From JACVRW01 sp963751105 (GTDB taxonomy: Bacteria; Actinomycetota; Thermoleophilia; Solirubrobacterales; Thermoleophilaceae): a stretch of 64,000 nt of DNA. The notes under the pieces are model-generated. The model ran no database searches and had not been told where the DNA came from. It worked only from the letters and a program-made list of their open reading frames with translations. Positions 34,039-42,629 of the stretch are shown here, piece after piece. Made by a program: the position numbers and the translations under genes. Position 1 is the stretch's first letter. Each line of letters begins with the position of its first letter. The stretch is from positions 620,001 to 684,000 of the forward strand of contig CAVVTG010000001.1 of the NCBI GenBank assembly GCA_963751105.1, written 5' to 3'.

Positions 34039-35163
34039 ATGAAGGACGAGGCCACTGGGCCGGCCGGCGGGGGCGTCGAGGTCGACCCCACGAGCCTGAC
34101 CGGGCTGTTCACCACGCCGCGCTGGCTGAGGGATCTGGGCTTCACGTCGTGGTTCCTGGTCGGGATCACCGTCCTCCTCGTGGGCGTGGTGTGGCTGGCC
34201 TCGCTCACCTCGACGATCGTCACTCCGGTGATAACGGCTGCCGTGGTTGCGGCCGTGGCCTCTCCGCTGGTGGGCGGGGCGGCCCGGCGCGGTCTTCCCC
34301 GCGGGGCTGCGGCAGGGCTCCTGATGCTGTCGCTCGTGATCCTCGGGGTGGGCGTGGTGGTGCTCATCGTGGTGGGCATAGCCAGCGAGAGCGCCAACAT
34401 CGGCGGCCATCTCGACGGCGCCAAGGACAAGGTTGGGGGCTGGCTCGAGGACCTGGGCGTCAATCCCGGCAGCGCGAACGACGCCACCGACGACGCAGGC
34501 TCCTCGGCGTCGTCAGCGGCCGGCGCCCTCCTGCAGGGCCTCGGCAGCGGTCTCAAGGACCTGTCCTCGCTCGCCTTCTTCCTCGCCCTGACGGCACTCA
34601 GCCTCTTCTTCCTGCTGAAGGACGGTCCGCTCATCCGGGCGTGGGCCGAGCGTCGTACCGGCCTGCCGGCGCCGGTCGCCCATGGCGTGAGCTCCCGCGT
34701 GCTCCAGTCGCTGCGCGGCTACTTCTTCGGTGTCACGATCGTCGCCGCCTTCAACGGCGTCGTCGTGGGCGTTGGCGCGTTTCTACTCGGCGTTCCCCTC
34801 GCCGGAACGATCGCCCTGGTCACCTTCCTCGCGGCGTACGTTCCCTATCTCGGCGCCTGGTCCGCCGGAGCCTTCTCCGTGCTGGTGGCGCTGGGCGGCG
34901 CGGGCACGGAGGCCGCCATCGGGATGATCGTGCTCCAGCTGCTCGCCAACGGGCTGCTTCAGCAGCTGGTTCAGCCCATCGCCTACGGCGCGGCCCTCGG
35001 CATACACCCGCTCGCCGTGCTGATCGTGACCATCGCCGGCGGCAGCCTGTTCGGCGCCGTGGGGCTCATCCTCGCCGCACCGGTGACGTCGGCCATCACG
35101 AAGATCTCCGCGGACTTCGCGCGGGCCCGCAGTCCGGGAGAGGTGGAGGCCGAGCCGGCATGA
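34039..35163 (+). CDS. AI-2E family transporter
   Basis: 374 aa integral membrane protein of the AI-2E/UPF0118 family. It has eight or so helices, a soluble segment between helices 3 and 4 (ESANIGGHLDGAKDKVGGW), and the conserved C-terminal pattern VTFLAAYVPYLGAWSAGAF followed by QQLVQPIAYGAALGIHPLAV. Members include the autoinducer-2 exporter TqsA and Na+/H+ antiporter-like proteins; substrate unknown. Its stop overlaps the next gene as ATGA. Confidence 0.9.
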   Translation: MKDEATGPAGGGVEVDPTSLTGLFTTPRWLRDLGFTSWFLVGITVLLVGVVWLASLTSTIVTPVITAAVVAAVASPLVGGAARRGLPRGAAAGLLMLSLVILGVGVVVLIVVGIASESANIGGHLDGAKDKVGGWLEDLGVNPGSANDATDDAGSSASSAAGALLQGLGSGLKDLSSLAFFLALTALSLFFLLKDGPLIRAWAERRTGLPAPVAHGVSSRVLQSLRGYFFGVTIVAAFNGVVVGVGAFLLGVPLAGTIALVTFLAAYVPYLGAWSAGAFSVLVALGGAGTEAAIGMIVLQLLANGLLQQLVQPIAYGAALGIHPLAVLIVTIAGGSLFGAVGLILAAPVTSAITKISADFARARSPGEVEAEPA

Positions 35164-35612
35164 CTCCCACCGCCGAGCAGCTGATCGGCGTGCTGGCTGT
35201 TGACGATCACGCGATCTTCCTCGACGTGGCCCACGAGGTCGTGACCAGCACCCCGGGCTTTTGCTGGGTGGGCGGGGCGGGCTCGGGCGAGGAGGGGCTC
35301 CGTGCGGTGGAAGCACTGTCTCCCGACCTGGTGCTCCTCGACATGCGCATGCCCGGCATGGACGGACTCGAGGCGGCGCAGCGGATCACCAGCGGCCACC
35401 CCGGCGTGGTGGTGGTTCTCGTCTCGATCGACGAGGGGTCTGCCATCGGGCCGGCGATCGAGAGCTCCGGGGCCGCGGCGCTCGTGCGCAAGCAGGAGCT
35501 CGGCCCTAAGCTCTTGCGCCGCCTGTGGCAGCTCCACGGAAGGGGGTCGTCTCCGGGCCGGGGCCCGGAACCGTGCCCACCACCGACGTCCCCTGTCCCG
35601 CGGCCGAGCTGA
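35160..35612 (+). CDS. single-domain response regulator receiver
   Basis: 150 aa with only a receiver domain: acidic pair in VLAVDDHAIFLDV, phosphoacceptor Asp in LVLLDMRMPGMDG, and Lys in ALVRKQE. No DNA-binding domain follows; the last ~25 residues are a Pro/Arg-rich tail that is antisense to the end of the histidine kinase gene. It starts in the AI-2E stop (ATGA). A phospho-relay or protein-binding role is likely, perhaps with the kinase encoded opposite. Confidence 0.85.
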   Translation: MTPTAEQLIGVLAVDDHAIFLDVAHEVVTSTPGFCWVGGAGSGEEGLRAVEALSPDLVLLDMRMPGMDGLEAAQRITSGHPGVVVVLVSIDEGSAIGPAIESSGAAALVRKQELGPKLLRRLWQLHGRGSSPGRGPEPCPPPTSPVPRPS

Positions 35613-37380
35613 TCTCGAGATTGCCGCCGAGGGCCGCCAGCCGGTCGCGCATGTTCACGAGCCCCTTGCCGACATGCCCGTTCTGGGTGTCGAAGCCGGG
35701 ACCGTCGTCGCTCACCTCGAAGCGCAGATCCCCGTTGCGCCGAACTGAGATCTCCACGGACGTCGCCTCCGGCGCGTGCTTGGCCACGTTCTGGAGCGCC
35801 TCGACGCAGCAGAAGTACGCCGCCGTCTCCACCTCGGACGGGTAGCGGTCGGCTCCATCCACCCTGACCCGGGCGGGCACCGGTGACTCGATCGCCGCCG
35901 TCCGGATCGCGGCCGTCAGCCCCCGTGCGGCCAGCAGGGAGGGGTAGACGCCGGCAGCGAGCGACCTGAGCTCGTTGAGCGCCGCCTCCACGTCATCCCC
36001 CAGGCGCCGCAGCATCTCGCGGGCCCGGGCCGGGCTCTCACCCATCAGGTCCTGGGCCATCTCGAGCCGGATGCGCAACGCCACCAGCCGCTGCTGGCCG
36101 CCGTCGTGGAGATCGCGCTCGATCCGGCGGCGCTCGTCGTCGGCCGCGGCCAGGATGCGAGCTCTCGATGCGTGCAGGTCGCGCAGGGAGCTCTGAACCC
36201 TGGCGGCCAGGCGATAGTTGTCGTCCCACACGAAGGCGTAGGTGCCGACGGCCTCGACGAACGCGTGCTGATGCTCCAGGGCCTCGTCGTGGATCAGTGC
36301 GGCCACCGGGCCATGGTCGTCGAAGACCTGCGTGCTCGACCGGCCCGAGCCGGGCTCGGGGAGGGTGACCGGCTGCTCGTCGCCGTTGACCCACGAGCCG
36401 CCGTGCTCAGGTCGCCAGTACGCGAGCTCGACCGTCGGATCGCCGAGGGCGTCCCCGATCAGCTCACGGCGGTGTCCGGGCTCGCTCTGCTCGCGCAGGT
36501 CGTGGGCCATCCTGAGGAGGCAGTCGGCGGTGTAGATCCGCCAGCGCAGCAGGCCGATGACGAACCCCACGCACATGGCCGGCAGGCCGAGGGCCAGAAC
36601 TCCCGTGAGCACGTCCAGCACCGGCTGCTCGGCGCCGGCTCGCCGGGCGCCCAGTGCGACGACGAGGATCAGGGTCCTGGCGATCGCCACCACCAGCACG
36701 GGCATCAGCGTCATGCGCATGAGCCTGCTGGCGCGCCCGATGCGCCTGGCCAGGTGCACCACCACCGCCAGCCCCAGCAGCCCGACGAGCAGCTCACGCA
36801 GCGGCACCAGCACGTCGTCCAGGAAGGCCGGCTCCGATCCGGCGACCATGAACGCGTTCGCCGGGCAGTCGGCGACACAGGTGGAGATCACGGACGGGCT
36901 GGGATAGGACTCCGCGATCAGGGCGGTGGGTAGGAAGAGAAGGGCGACGAGAGCGGCAAAGGCCCCGGCCAGCAGCCGGTCCGTCCGGCTCGTGAGCCGC
37001 CCGGACGGGAACGCCAGCATCAGGTAGATGAGCACCCCCTCGACCGTCCACCCGACGACCCGGCCGATGCTGTAGACGACGCTGTCGCTCGATCCCGCCA
37101 GGCCGGCAAGCGCCCAAACGATGCCGGCTGCCACCAGCAGCTGGCCGAAGCGCCAATGAGCCCCGTCTCGCCAGGCGTACAGCCCCACAGCGATCGGCAC
37201 GGACACCATCAGGGCCGAGCGCTCCGCGAGCGAGACCCGGTGGGGCATGTCGCCCAGGAGAGTGATCGTCACGACGGCCGCGGTGAGCAGCGCGCCGGCA
37301 ACCGCGACCGCCAGCATGCCGGGCATGCCGATACGGCGCGCTTCACGCGCGCCGTCGATTGGATTCGAGGTGTAGGGCAC
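35506..37380 (-). CDS. membrane sensor histidine kinase (HisKA_3)
   Basis: 624 aa. The N-terminal half has about eight to ten membrane helices (for example MLAVAVAGALLTAAVVTITLL). The C-terminal half is a NarX/DesK-type kinase: dimerisation and phosphorylation box ERRRIERDLHDGGQQRLVAL with the His in DLHDG, then an ATPase domain with VEALQNVAKHAPE (N box), SDDGPGFD and GLVNMRDRLAALGG. An extracytoplasmic Cys-containing loop (STCVADCPANAF) may sense redox or ligands. The GTG start follows an SD hidden in a hairpin. The 3' end overlaps the opposite receiver gene by 107 bases. Confidence 0.9.
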   Translation of the reverse strand: MPYTSNPIDGAREARRIGMPGMLAVAVAGALLTAAVVTITLLGDMPHRVSLAERSALMVSVPIAVGLYAWRDGAHWRFGQLLVAAGIVWALAGLAGSSDSVVYSIGRVVGWTVEGVLIYLMLAFPSGRLTSRTDRLLAGAFAALVALLFLPTALIAESYPSPSVISTCVADCPANAFMVAGSEPAFLDDVLVPLRELLVGLLGLAVVVHLARRIGRASRLMRMTLMPVLVVAIARTLILVVALGARRAGAEQPVLDVLTGVLALGLPAMCVGFVIGLLRWRIYTADCLLRMAHDLREQSEPGHRRELIGDALGDPTVELAYWRPEHGGSWVNGDEQPVTLPEPGSGRSSTQVFDDHGPVAALIHDEALEHQHAFVEAVGTYAFVWDDNYRLAARVQSSLRDLHASRARILAAADDERRRIERDLHDGGQQRLVALRIRLEMAQDLMGESPARAREMLRRLGDDVEAALNELRSLAAGVYPSLLAARGLTAAIRTAAIESPVPARVRVDGADRYPSEVETAAYFCCVEALQNVAKHAPEATSVEISVRRNGDLRFEVSDDGPGFDTQNGHVGKGLVNMRDRLAALGGNLEISSAAGQGTSVVGTVPGPGPETTPFRGAATGGARA

Positions 37381-37384
37381 GGTG

Positions 37385-37445
37385 CTCCCCGGACGTCGAA
37401 TCGCCCGGATCCATCCGGGCGGGCCAATTGCGCCGGTCCGGGGAG
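37385..37445 (-). promoter_or_regulatory. nested hairpin sequestering the kinase ribosome-binding site
   Basis: Outer perfect 10-base arms at 37436-37445 and 37385-37394 enclose an inner perfect 9-base hairpin (arms 37413-37421 and 37402-37410, two-base loop). In the mRNA the 3' outer arm is GTCCGGGGAG, which includes the SD GGGGAG four bases before the GTG start of the histidine kinase. The fold would block translation. It could alternatively serve as terminator for the upstream SHOCT unit. Confidence 0.6.
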
Positions 37446-37491
37446 ACCGTACGCGATCCGGACGGGGCTGTCCAGACCGCGAGAGCTGTGC

Positions 37492-37770
37492 TCAGCCGGC
37501 GAGGATCTTGGCCTTCTCGGAGGCGAATTCCTCTTCGGTGAGCACGCCCTGGTCCTTGAGCGCCGCCAGCTCCTTGAGCTGGGTCACGCGATCCTTGCCC
37601 GCCGGGGCGGGAGCCGCGGCCGGCGGTGGCGCGTAGGCCTGTTGGGGCTCGGGTGGGGCTTCCTGCTGCGCCCAGCGGCCGGCCTGGCGGCGGCTCACCT
37701 TGTTCGAAACGGCGGTGGCGGTCCCCGCGACCACGGCGGTGCGGGCCATGCCTCGAAGCAGTCCTGGCAT
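37492..37770 (-). CDS. small SHOCT-domain protein
   Basis: 92 aa. The N-terminus MARTAVVAGTATAVSNKVSR is weakly hydrophobic; a Pro/Ala/Gln-rich linker (QQAYAPPPAAAPAPAG) leads to a C-terminal SHOCT motif VTQLKELAALKDQGVLTEEE. Proteins of this build are common next to DUF6325 or membrane genes in actinobacteria. It follows the DUF6325 gene by 28 bases and should be co-expressed. Function unknown. Confidence 0.8.
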   Translation of the reverse strand: MPGLLRGMARTAVVAGTATAVSNKVSRRQAGRWAQQEAPPEPQQAYAPPPAAAPAPAGKDRVTQLKELAALKDQGVLTEEEFASEKAKILAG

Positions 37771-37798
37771 CTGGTGGCTCCTCTCGGTCAGCCCTGGT

Positions 37799-38242
37799 TC
37801 AGCTGGTGGCTTCGGCGTCGAGCAGGTCCATGAGGTCGGCGGCAGGAATCCGCTGGCTGTCCAGCAGCACCCCTCCGTTGCGCCTCACGGCGGCGGCGAA
37901 CGGCGCCGCCCAGCGGTTCTCGTAGACGAGCATCACCGCCGCGGTGCCGGGCTCGATCGCGTCGGCGGCGGTGGCCACGTCGTCGTCGCCGAGGAGGCCC
38001 GACGACGCTCCCTCGAACTCCGTGAAGTCTCCGACGCCTCGCTCGTCGAGGTTGGTGGCGTCGAACCCGGAGAAGGTCCCATCCGCCTCCTTGACGACGA
38101 ACATCGCGTCGAGCACGCGGATGATCCCTCGGTCGACGAGGTCCATCATGATGGGCACGGCCTCGCCGGTCATCGGAGCGTCGGCCGGAAAGCCGATCAC
38201 GACGATGTCGACAGGGCCGAGCTCGGTCTCGTGTGCGTCCAT
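37799..38242 (-). CDS. DUF6325/DUF1269-like protein
   Basis: 147 aa, acidic, soluble. It begins GPVDIVVIGFPADAPMTGEA, and continues with LVDRGIIRVLDAMFVVKEADG and IEPGTAAVMLVYENRWAAPF. This pattern matches the DUF6325 group, relatives of DUF1269, which usually precede a SHOCT gene as here. Start ATG 38242 (MDAHETELG) is preferred over the frame-open 38302. Probably a stress-related protein; role unknown. Confidence 0.8.
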   Translation of the reverse strand: MDAHETELGPVDIVVIGFPADAPMTGEAVPIMMDLVDRGIIRVLDAMFVVKEADGTFSGFDATNLDERGVGDFTEFEGASSGLLGDDDVATAADAIEPGTAAVMLVYENRWAAPFAAAVRRNGGVLLDSQRIPAADLMDLLDAEATS

Positions 38243-38308
38243 GCGCCGACCGTAGGGCGGTTGTGTCCAACCGGCATCACCCGTTGTGGGTGAAATGGTC
38301 ATTCGGGG

Positions 38309-38800
38309 TCAGCGCAGGATCTCCACCAGGAGCACCCAGGCCGTCATCACCCCGGCGAAGATGCCGCCGACGATGCCGGCGAAGGTCCAGTAGAGGCCGC
38401 CGCCGGTTTCGGCCAGCATGCTGGCGCCGCCGACGACGAACGGAAGCGTGCCGGCGGCGGGCAGGGCAACGCGGGACACGGCCCAGCTCCTGCGCTCGAG
38501 CCCGCCGAGGGTGCGATAGACCAGGACCCCGACAACGGCCGTCCAGATCAGGCCTTCGGCGAGTAGCAGAAGACCGAGGGCTTCCCGCGACAGGCCCGGC
38601 ACCAGCACCAGGAGGGAAACCACCACCACGCCAACCAGCAGCAGGAGCGTGCTCAGCGCGCGGTCCGGGACGCCGCTCAGCTTCAGGATCCGCTCGATGT
38701 TGATCGACACCGCCACGAACACCAGGCCGGTCAGCGCCGCGGAGGCGCCCGCAACGGCGACGAAGAAGTCAGACCACTCCGCAGCTTCGTAGGCCGTCAC
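38309..38800 (-). CDS. four-helix membrane protein
   Basis: 163 aa with helices at VAGASAALTGLVFVAVSINI, LLLLVGVVVVSLLVLVPGL, LLLLAEGLIWTAVVGVLVY and a C-terminal Gly-rich pair ending AGVMTAWVLLVEILR. The EWSDFFVAVAGASAALTGLVF start recurs in many actinobacterial membrane proteins of unknown role. Its GTG lies one base after the agmatinase stop, making it the last member of the tetR-MFS-agmatinase operon. Confidence 0.75.
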   Translation of the reverse strand: MTAYEAAEWSDFFVAVAGASAALTGLVFVAVSINIERILKLSGVPDRALSTLLLLVGVVVVSLLVLVPGLSREALGLLLLAEGLIWTAVVGVLVYRTLGGLERRSWAVSRVALPAAGTLPFVVGGASMLAETGGGLYWTFAGIVGGIFAGVMTAWVLLVEILR

Positions 38801-38801
38801 G

Positions 38802-39779
38802 TCAGCGGCTCCGCCGCGCCGCCATCCCGCTCAGGATCTCCATTGCGGTGCGCTCGGCGGCCAGCGCAGTGATGCCGGCGACGTCGTAGGCCGGGCACAC
38901 CTCCACCACGTCGGCCGAGCAGAGGTTCAGCTCGAGCGCCGCGTGGCGGACGGTCCACAGCAACTCGCGTGTGCTGAGCCCGCCCGGCTCGGGTGTGCCG
39001 GTACCGGGGGCGAACGCGGGATCCAGCAGGTCGATGTCGACGGTCAGATAGGCCCGTGGCGCGGCAGCGGCCACCGCGGCCACGGCCTCGGGGACGACGC
39101 TGGTCAGTCCGCGCTCGGTGATCTCGTCCATCGTGTGCCAGCGAAAGCCTTGGTCACGCATCCAGCCGAACTCCTCCGGCCCGGGCCAGCTGCCGCGCAG
39201 GCCGACCTGGACGATGTTCGCGCCCCTCAGCCAGCCCTCCTCCACCGCCACCCGGAAGGGAGTGCCGTGCGAGACGCGCACCCCGTAGAGCTCGTCCGCG
39301 GTGTCAGCGTGGGTGTCGAGATGCAGTACGGCGAAGCCATCGGCTCCGTGGCGTTCGGCCAGCACGCGCAGGGTCGGCAGCGACAGCGAGTGGTCGCCTC
39401 CCAGAACGAGCGGCATCACGCCCGCGTCGAGGATCTCACCCAGCCGCTGGGCGAGCCCCTCGTGCGATTTGGCGAGGTCGCCCGGCGCCGCGTTGGCGTC
39501 GCCGTAGTCGACCACCCTGAGCACGCTCAGCGGATCCAGGCCGAGCGTCATGTGCGGCCGGCCCCAGCGTCCGCCGTCGTCGGCTGCCCTGATCGCGCGC
39601 GGGCCGAAGCGGGCGCCCGGCCGATTCGAGGTGCCGTCGTCGAACGGAGCGCCGAGAACGGCCACGTCGGCCCCGTGAAGCCCGCTCGGGTCCAGCACCA
39701 GCGGCTGCCCCGCGAAGGTGGCGGCCGGGCCGCCGGCTGGCGGCTGGTCTCCTCGATCGAGCCGCAGCTCGCCTGTCAC
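38802..39779 (-). CDS. speB: agmatinase/ureohydrolase family enzyme
   Basis: 325 aa arginase-fold hydrolase. Mn-binding motifs: GGDHS (His130), LDTHAD (Asp155, His157, Asp159) and VDIDLLDPAFAPG (two Asp). GTSNRPGARFGPRAIR near the start is the usual agmatinase block. It would hydrolyse agmatine or another guanidino compound to urea plus an amine. The GTG start overlaps the MFS stop as GTGA. Other ureohydrolases such as guanidinobutyrase or guanidine hydrolase share the fold, so substrate is not certain. Confidence 0.87.
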   Translation of the reverse strand: MTGELRLDRGDQPPAGGPAATFAGQPLVLDPSGLHGADVAVLGAPFDDGTSNRPGARFGPRAIRAADDGGRWGRPHMTLGLDPLSVLRVVDYGDANAAPGDLAKSHEGLAQRLGEILDAGVMPLVLGGDHSLSLPTLRVLAERHGADGFAVLHLDTHADTADELYGVRVSHGTPFRVAVEEGWLRGANIVQVGLRGSWPGPEEFGWMRDQGFRWHTMDEITERGLTSVVPEAVAAVAAAAPRAYLTVDIDLLDPAFAPGTGTPEPGGLSTRELLWTVRHAALELNLCSADVVEVCPAYDVAGITALAAERTAMEILSGMAARRSR

Positions 39780-41028
39780 GGGCGGCAGCCTCTCAGATCG
39801 CGGCGCGCCCCGGCTCGGCGCGGACCGCGGGACGCCGTGCCCGTTGCTGCGGCCTGCCGGCGGGGATGCCTGGCGAGCGCACCGAACAGCAGCGCGACGC
39901 CGGCCAGGCCGGCACAGGCCCAGAGCGCCGCGACCGGGCCATTCGCGTCGACGAGGCCCCCGAGCACGCTGGTGGCAGCGGCGCCGAAGGCCACGCTCAG
40001 GCCGAGCACGGCCCCCGATGCGAAGCCGGCCCGTCCGGGCAGTGCGTCCTGCGCGACTATCACGAGCGGGTAGTAGATGACCTCGATCGTGAGGCCGATC
40101 AGCACGAGCACCACCACCGCCGATCGCCGGCGCGGTCATCGGCAGACCGGCGGTGAGCGGAACCAGCGCGACGAGCGCGGCGAGGACGATCAGCCCGCGG
40201 TCGTAGCGGTCGCCCAGCCGCCCGCCGGCGTAGGTCCCGGCGGCTCCCGCGAGCAGCATGCCCGATACGGCGAGGCTGCCCAGTCGCACGGTGGAGCCGA
40301 GCTCGTCGGCGAACCAGACCGGCACGAAGGCCATCAGGCCGAACAGCACTCCGGCCGCCGACGTGGCGGCCGCCGTCGCGTAGGCGAAGGCCAGCCAATC
40401 GCCGTGGCTCTCGGGCGGTGGCTCGTAGCCGGTGGCCACCTCCCGCGAGCTCGCGCGCATCGCCGCGGCCGAGCACAAACGCGGTGGTGAGCGGCACCGC
40501 GGCCACGGCGCCGGCGGCGTCGATCCCGAAGCCGGCGGCGAGCGGCACGGCCAGCGCGGGGCCTAGCGCGAAACCCACGCTGCCGCCAATGGAGAACACG
40601 CCCATGGCCGTGCCCGGGCTGCCCGGGCTGGCCGCACGCGTGGCCCGAATGGCCTCAGGATGGAAGATGGCTACGCCGAACCCGCCCAGCAGGAGGGACA
40701 GCGCGATCGCGGCGAACGAGTCGAACATCGTCGCCGCGAACAGGCCGCCGGCGGCGAGGATCAGGCCCAGGGGCGAGAGCCAGGGCGCACGCACCCGGTC
40801 GCCGAACAGCCCGGCGAGCGGTTGCACGAGAGCCGACGCGAGGCTGCCCGCGAGCACGAGCAGGCCGGCGTCCGCGTAACTCAGCCCGCGGTCTGCCACG
40901 AAGAAGGGAATCAGCGCGGGCACCGCGCCGAGGAACAGATCGGCGCCGGCGTGGCCGGCGGTCAGGCGCATTAGCCGGCCCCGGTGCGCGCCCTCGTCCG
41001 GGAGGATCCGGCGGAGAAGCGACGTCAT
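39776..41028 (-). pseudogene. MFS transporter with two frameshifts
   Basis: A 12-helix major facilitator resembling fosmidomycin-resistance-type exporters, spread over three frames. Frame 1 gives MTSLLRRILPDEG through PLTTAFVLGR. Frame 2, from about 40470, gives SSREVATGYEPPPESHGDWL through VPLTAGLPMTAPAIG. Frame 3, from about 40117, gives VVVLVLIGLTIEVIYYPLV to the stop at 39776. Removing one base at each junction (for example ATCGGCGGT to ATCGCGGT) yields an uninterrupted 416 aa protein of normal length. Overlaps tetR (ATGA) and agmatinase (GTGA), which suggests the operon is functional and the breaks are artefacts. Confidence 0.8.
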
Positions 41029-41600
41029 GGCCGCACACCGCCCATCGCCAGGTCGACCACGGCGGCCGTGGCTCGCTCGGCCGGCCAGCGGTGCTCCTGG
41101 CGCAGGTGGAGAAAGGCGTAGGTGACCTGGACGTAGATCACCGTGGCGGCCTCCTCGGGATCGTCGAACGCTCGCAGGGATCCGTCGAGCGCCCCGTCGC
41201 GCAGCAGCCGCACGATCGGGGCCACGAACTCGCCCCGGGTCAGCGTGTCGTCGCCCGGCTCGTGGTAGATCGCGTTCAGTGCGGCGTCGTCGAGGCCGGT
41301 CAGCAGGTCGGCACGCGAGTCGGTGATCGCACATACCGCCTCGAGCACCTTGGTGAGACGCGCCTGGCCGTCGCCGTCGGCGGTGAGGATGGGGAAGAGG
41401 AGGTCACGCTCCTCGCGAACGAGCTCCTCGCGGAGCGCGGCCACGATCGCCTGCCTGGTCTCGCCGCGCCGGTACAGCGTGACCCGGGTGATGCCGGCTT
41501 CACGGGCGATGTCGTCCATCGACGCGCCCGCCAGGGCCTGGCGCCCGGCCAGGCGCCGCGCGGCGGCGAGGACCTCGTGCGACACAGGTGTATCAATCAC
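41025..41600 (-). CDS. TetR-family repressor of the MFS-agmatinase operon
   Basis: 191 aa from GTG 41600. The HTH is SMDDIAREAGITRVTLYRRGE, preceded by LAAARRLAGRQALAG. The ligand-binding part is Asp/Ala-rich and of normal size. The longer open frame to 41723 would run into the divergent SDR gene. A minus-strand TATGAT sits 13-18 bases upstream of GTG 41600, supporting this start and a very short leader. First gene of the coupled operon tetR-MFS-speB-membrane protein. Confidence 0.87.
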   Translation of the reverse strand: MIDTPVSHEVLAAARRLAGRQALAGASMDDIAREAGITRVTLYRRGETRQAIVAALREELVREERDLLFPILTADGDGQARLTKVLEAVCAITDSRADLLTGLDDAALNAIYHEPGDDTLTRGEFVAPIVRLLRDGALDGSLRAFDDPEEAATVIYVQVTYAFLHLRQEHRWPAERATAAVVDLAMGGVRP

Positions 41601-41618
41601 AAGACAATGTGTATCATA
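41588..41618. promoter_or_regulatory. direct-repeat operator with overlapping divergent -10 elements
   Basis: GTGTATCA occurs at 41588-41595 and 41609-41616, exactly 21 bases apart (two helical turns). The second copy overlaps plausible -10 elements in both directions: TATCAT at 41612-41617 for the SDR and TATGAT (complement of 41613-41618) for tetR. It is the likely TetR-binding site. Confidence 0.5.
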
Positions 41619-41625
41619 GCTGCCC

Positions 41626-42537
41626 ATGGACCAAACACTCGAAGGCAAGGTCGCTCTGGTGGCGGGCGCCACCCGCGGCGCCGGACGGGGCATCGCGGTG
41701 GCGCTCGGCGAGGCAGGAGCCACCGTCTACTGCAGCGGTCGCAGCACGCGGGGGAGGCCCTCCGAATACGGACGGCCCGAGACCATCGAGGAGACCGCCG
41801 AGCTGGTGGAGGGCGCGGGCGGTGTGGGCATTCCGGTGGTGGCGGACCACCTCGACGCGGAGCAGGTCGAGGCGCTGGTGCAGCGGATCGATGCCGGTCA
41901 CGGAAGACTTGACGTCCTGGTCAACGACATCTGGGGCGGGGAGCTCCTGTTCGAGTGGCAGGCGCCGGTCTGGGAGCACGACCTCGACAAAGGACTGCGC
42001 CTGCTCCGCCTGGCGGTGGACACTCACCTGATCACGAGCCACTTCGCCCTACCGCTCCTGATCCGCCGCCCCGGTGGGCTGGTGGTCGAGATGACCGACG
42101 GCACGCGCGCGTACAACACCGAGAATTACCGGATCTCGGCGTTCTATGACCTGGCCAAGACGGCGGTGCTGCGACTCGCCTTCGCCCAGGCCGAGGAGCT
42201 GGCCCCGCACGGCTGCGCCGCGATGGCGCTGACGCCGGGATGGCTGCGCTCGGAGATGATGCTCGACAATTACCAGGTCACCGAGGACAACTGGCGCGAG
42301 GCGGGCAACCCTCACTTCGTGGCCATCTCCGAGACCCCGCGCTTCGTGGGTCGAGCGGTGGCGGCGCTCGCCGCCGACCCCGAGGTCGGCGCGAGGAACG
42401 GCGGCTCCTTCTCCTCCGGTGAGCTGGCCCGCGACTACGGCTTCACCGACGTCGACGGCTCCCAGCCCGACTGCTGGCGCTACATGGTGGAGGTTCAGGA
42501 TCCGGGCCGGCCCGCGGACCCGACCGGGTATCGCTGA
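41626..42537 (+). CDS. short-chain dehydrogenase/reductase
   Basis: 303 aa SDR with ALVAGATRGAGRGIAVALGE cofactor motif, VNDIWGG in the NNAG position, and YDLAK as Tyr/Lys pair. The C-terminal ARDYGFTDVDGSQPDCWRYM extension is typical of an actinobacterial SDR subgroup. The ATG lies about 9 bases after a TATCAT element without a ribosome-binding site, so the message may be leaderless. Divergent from the tetR gene and probably controlled by it. Confidence 0.9.
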   Translation: MDQTLEGKVALVAGATRGAGRGIAVALGEAGATVYCSGRSTRGRPSEYGRPETIEETAELVEGAGGVGIPVVADHLDAEQVEALVQRIDAGHGRLDVLVNDIWGGELLFEWQAPVWEHDLDKGLRLLRLAVDTHLITSHFALPLLIRRPGGLVVEMTDGTRAYNTENYRISAFYDLAKTAVLRLAFAQAEELAPHGCAAMALTPGWLRSEMMLDNYQVTEDNWREAGNPHFVAISETPRFVGRAVAALAADPEVGARNGGSFSSGELARDYGFTDVDGSQPDCWRYMVEVQDPGRPADPTGYR

Positions 42538-42590
42538 GCCCCGCGTGTACTACACGGCTCGCGCGCGACGCCGGTACCTTCCCATCGCGC

Positions 42591-42621
42591 TTGACTTCAA
42601 GTTAACTTTAGCTTGTAACTT
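42591..42621 (+). promoter_or_regulatory. MerR/SoxR-like promoter with 19-base spacer
   Basis: TTGACT (-35) and TAACTT (-10) are separated by 19 bases, the elongated spacing used by MerR-family activators. Inside the spacer lies CTTCAAGTTAACTTTAG, centred on the 10-base palindrome AAGTTAACTT and close to the SoxR box CCTCAAGTTAACTTGAGG. The predicted transcript would start at about the ATG of the next gene. Confidence 0.6.
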
Positions 42622-42629
42622 GCGAGGAC

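Noticed and set aside
38943..40073. 376-codon open frame on the plus strand
   Set aside because: Antisense to the agmatinase and MFS genes; no motifs.
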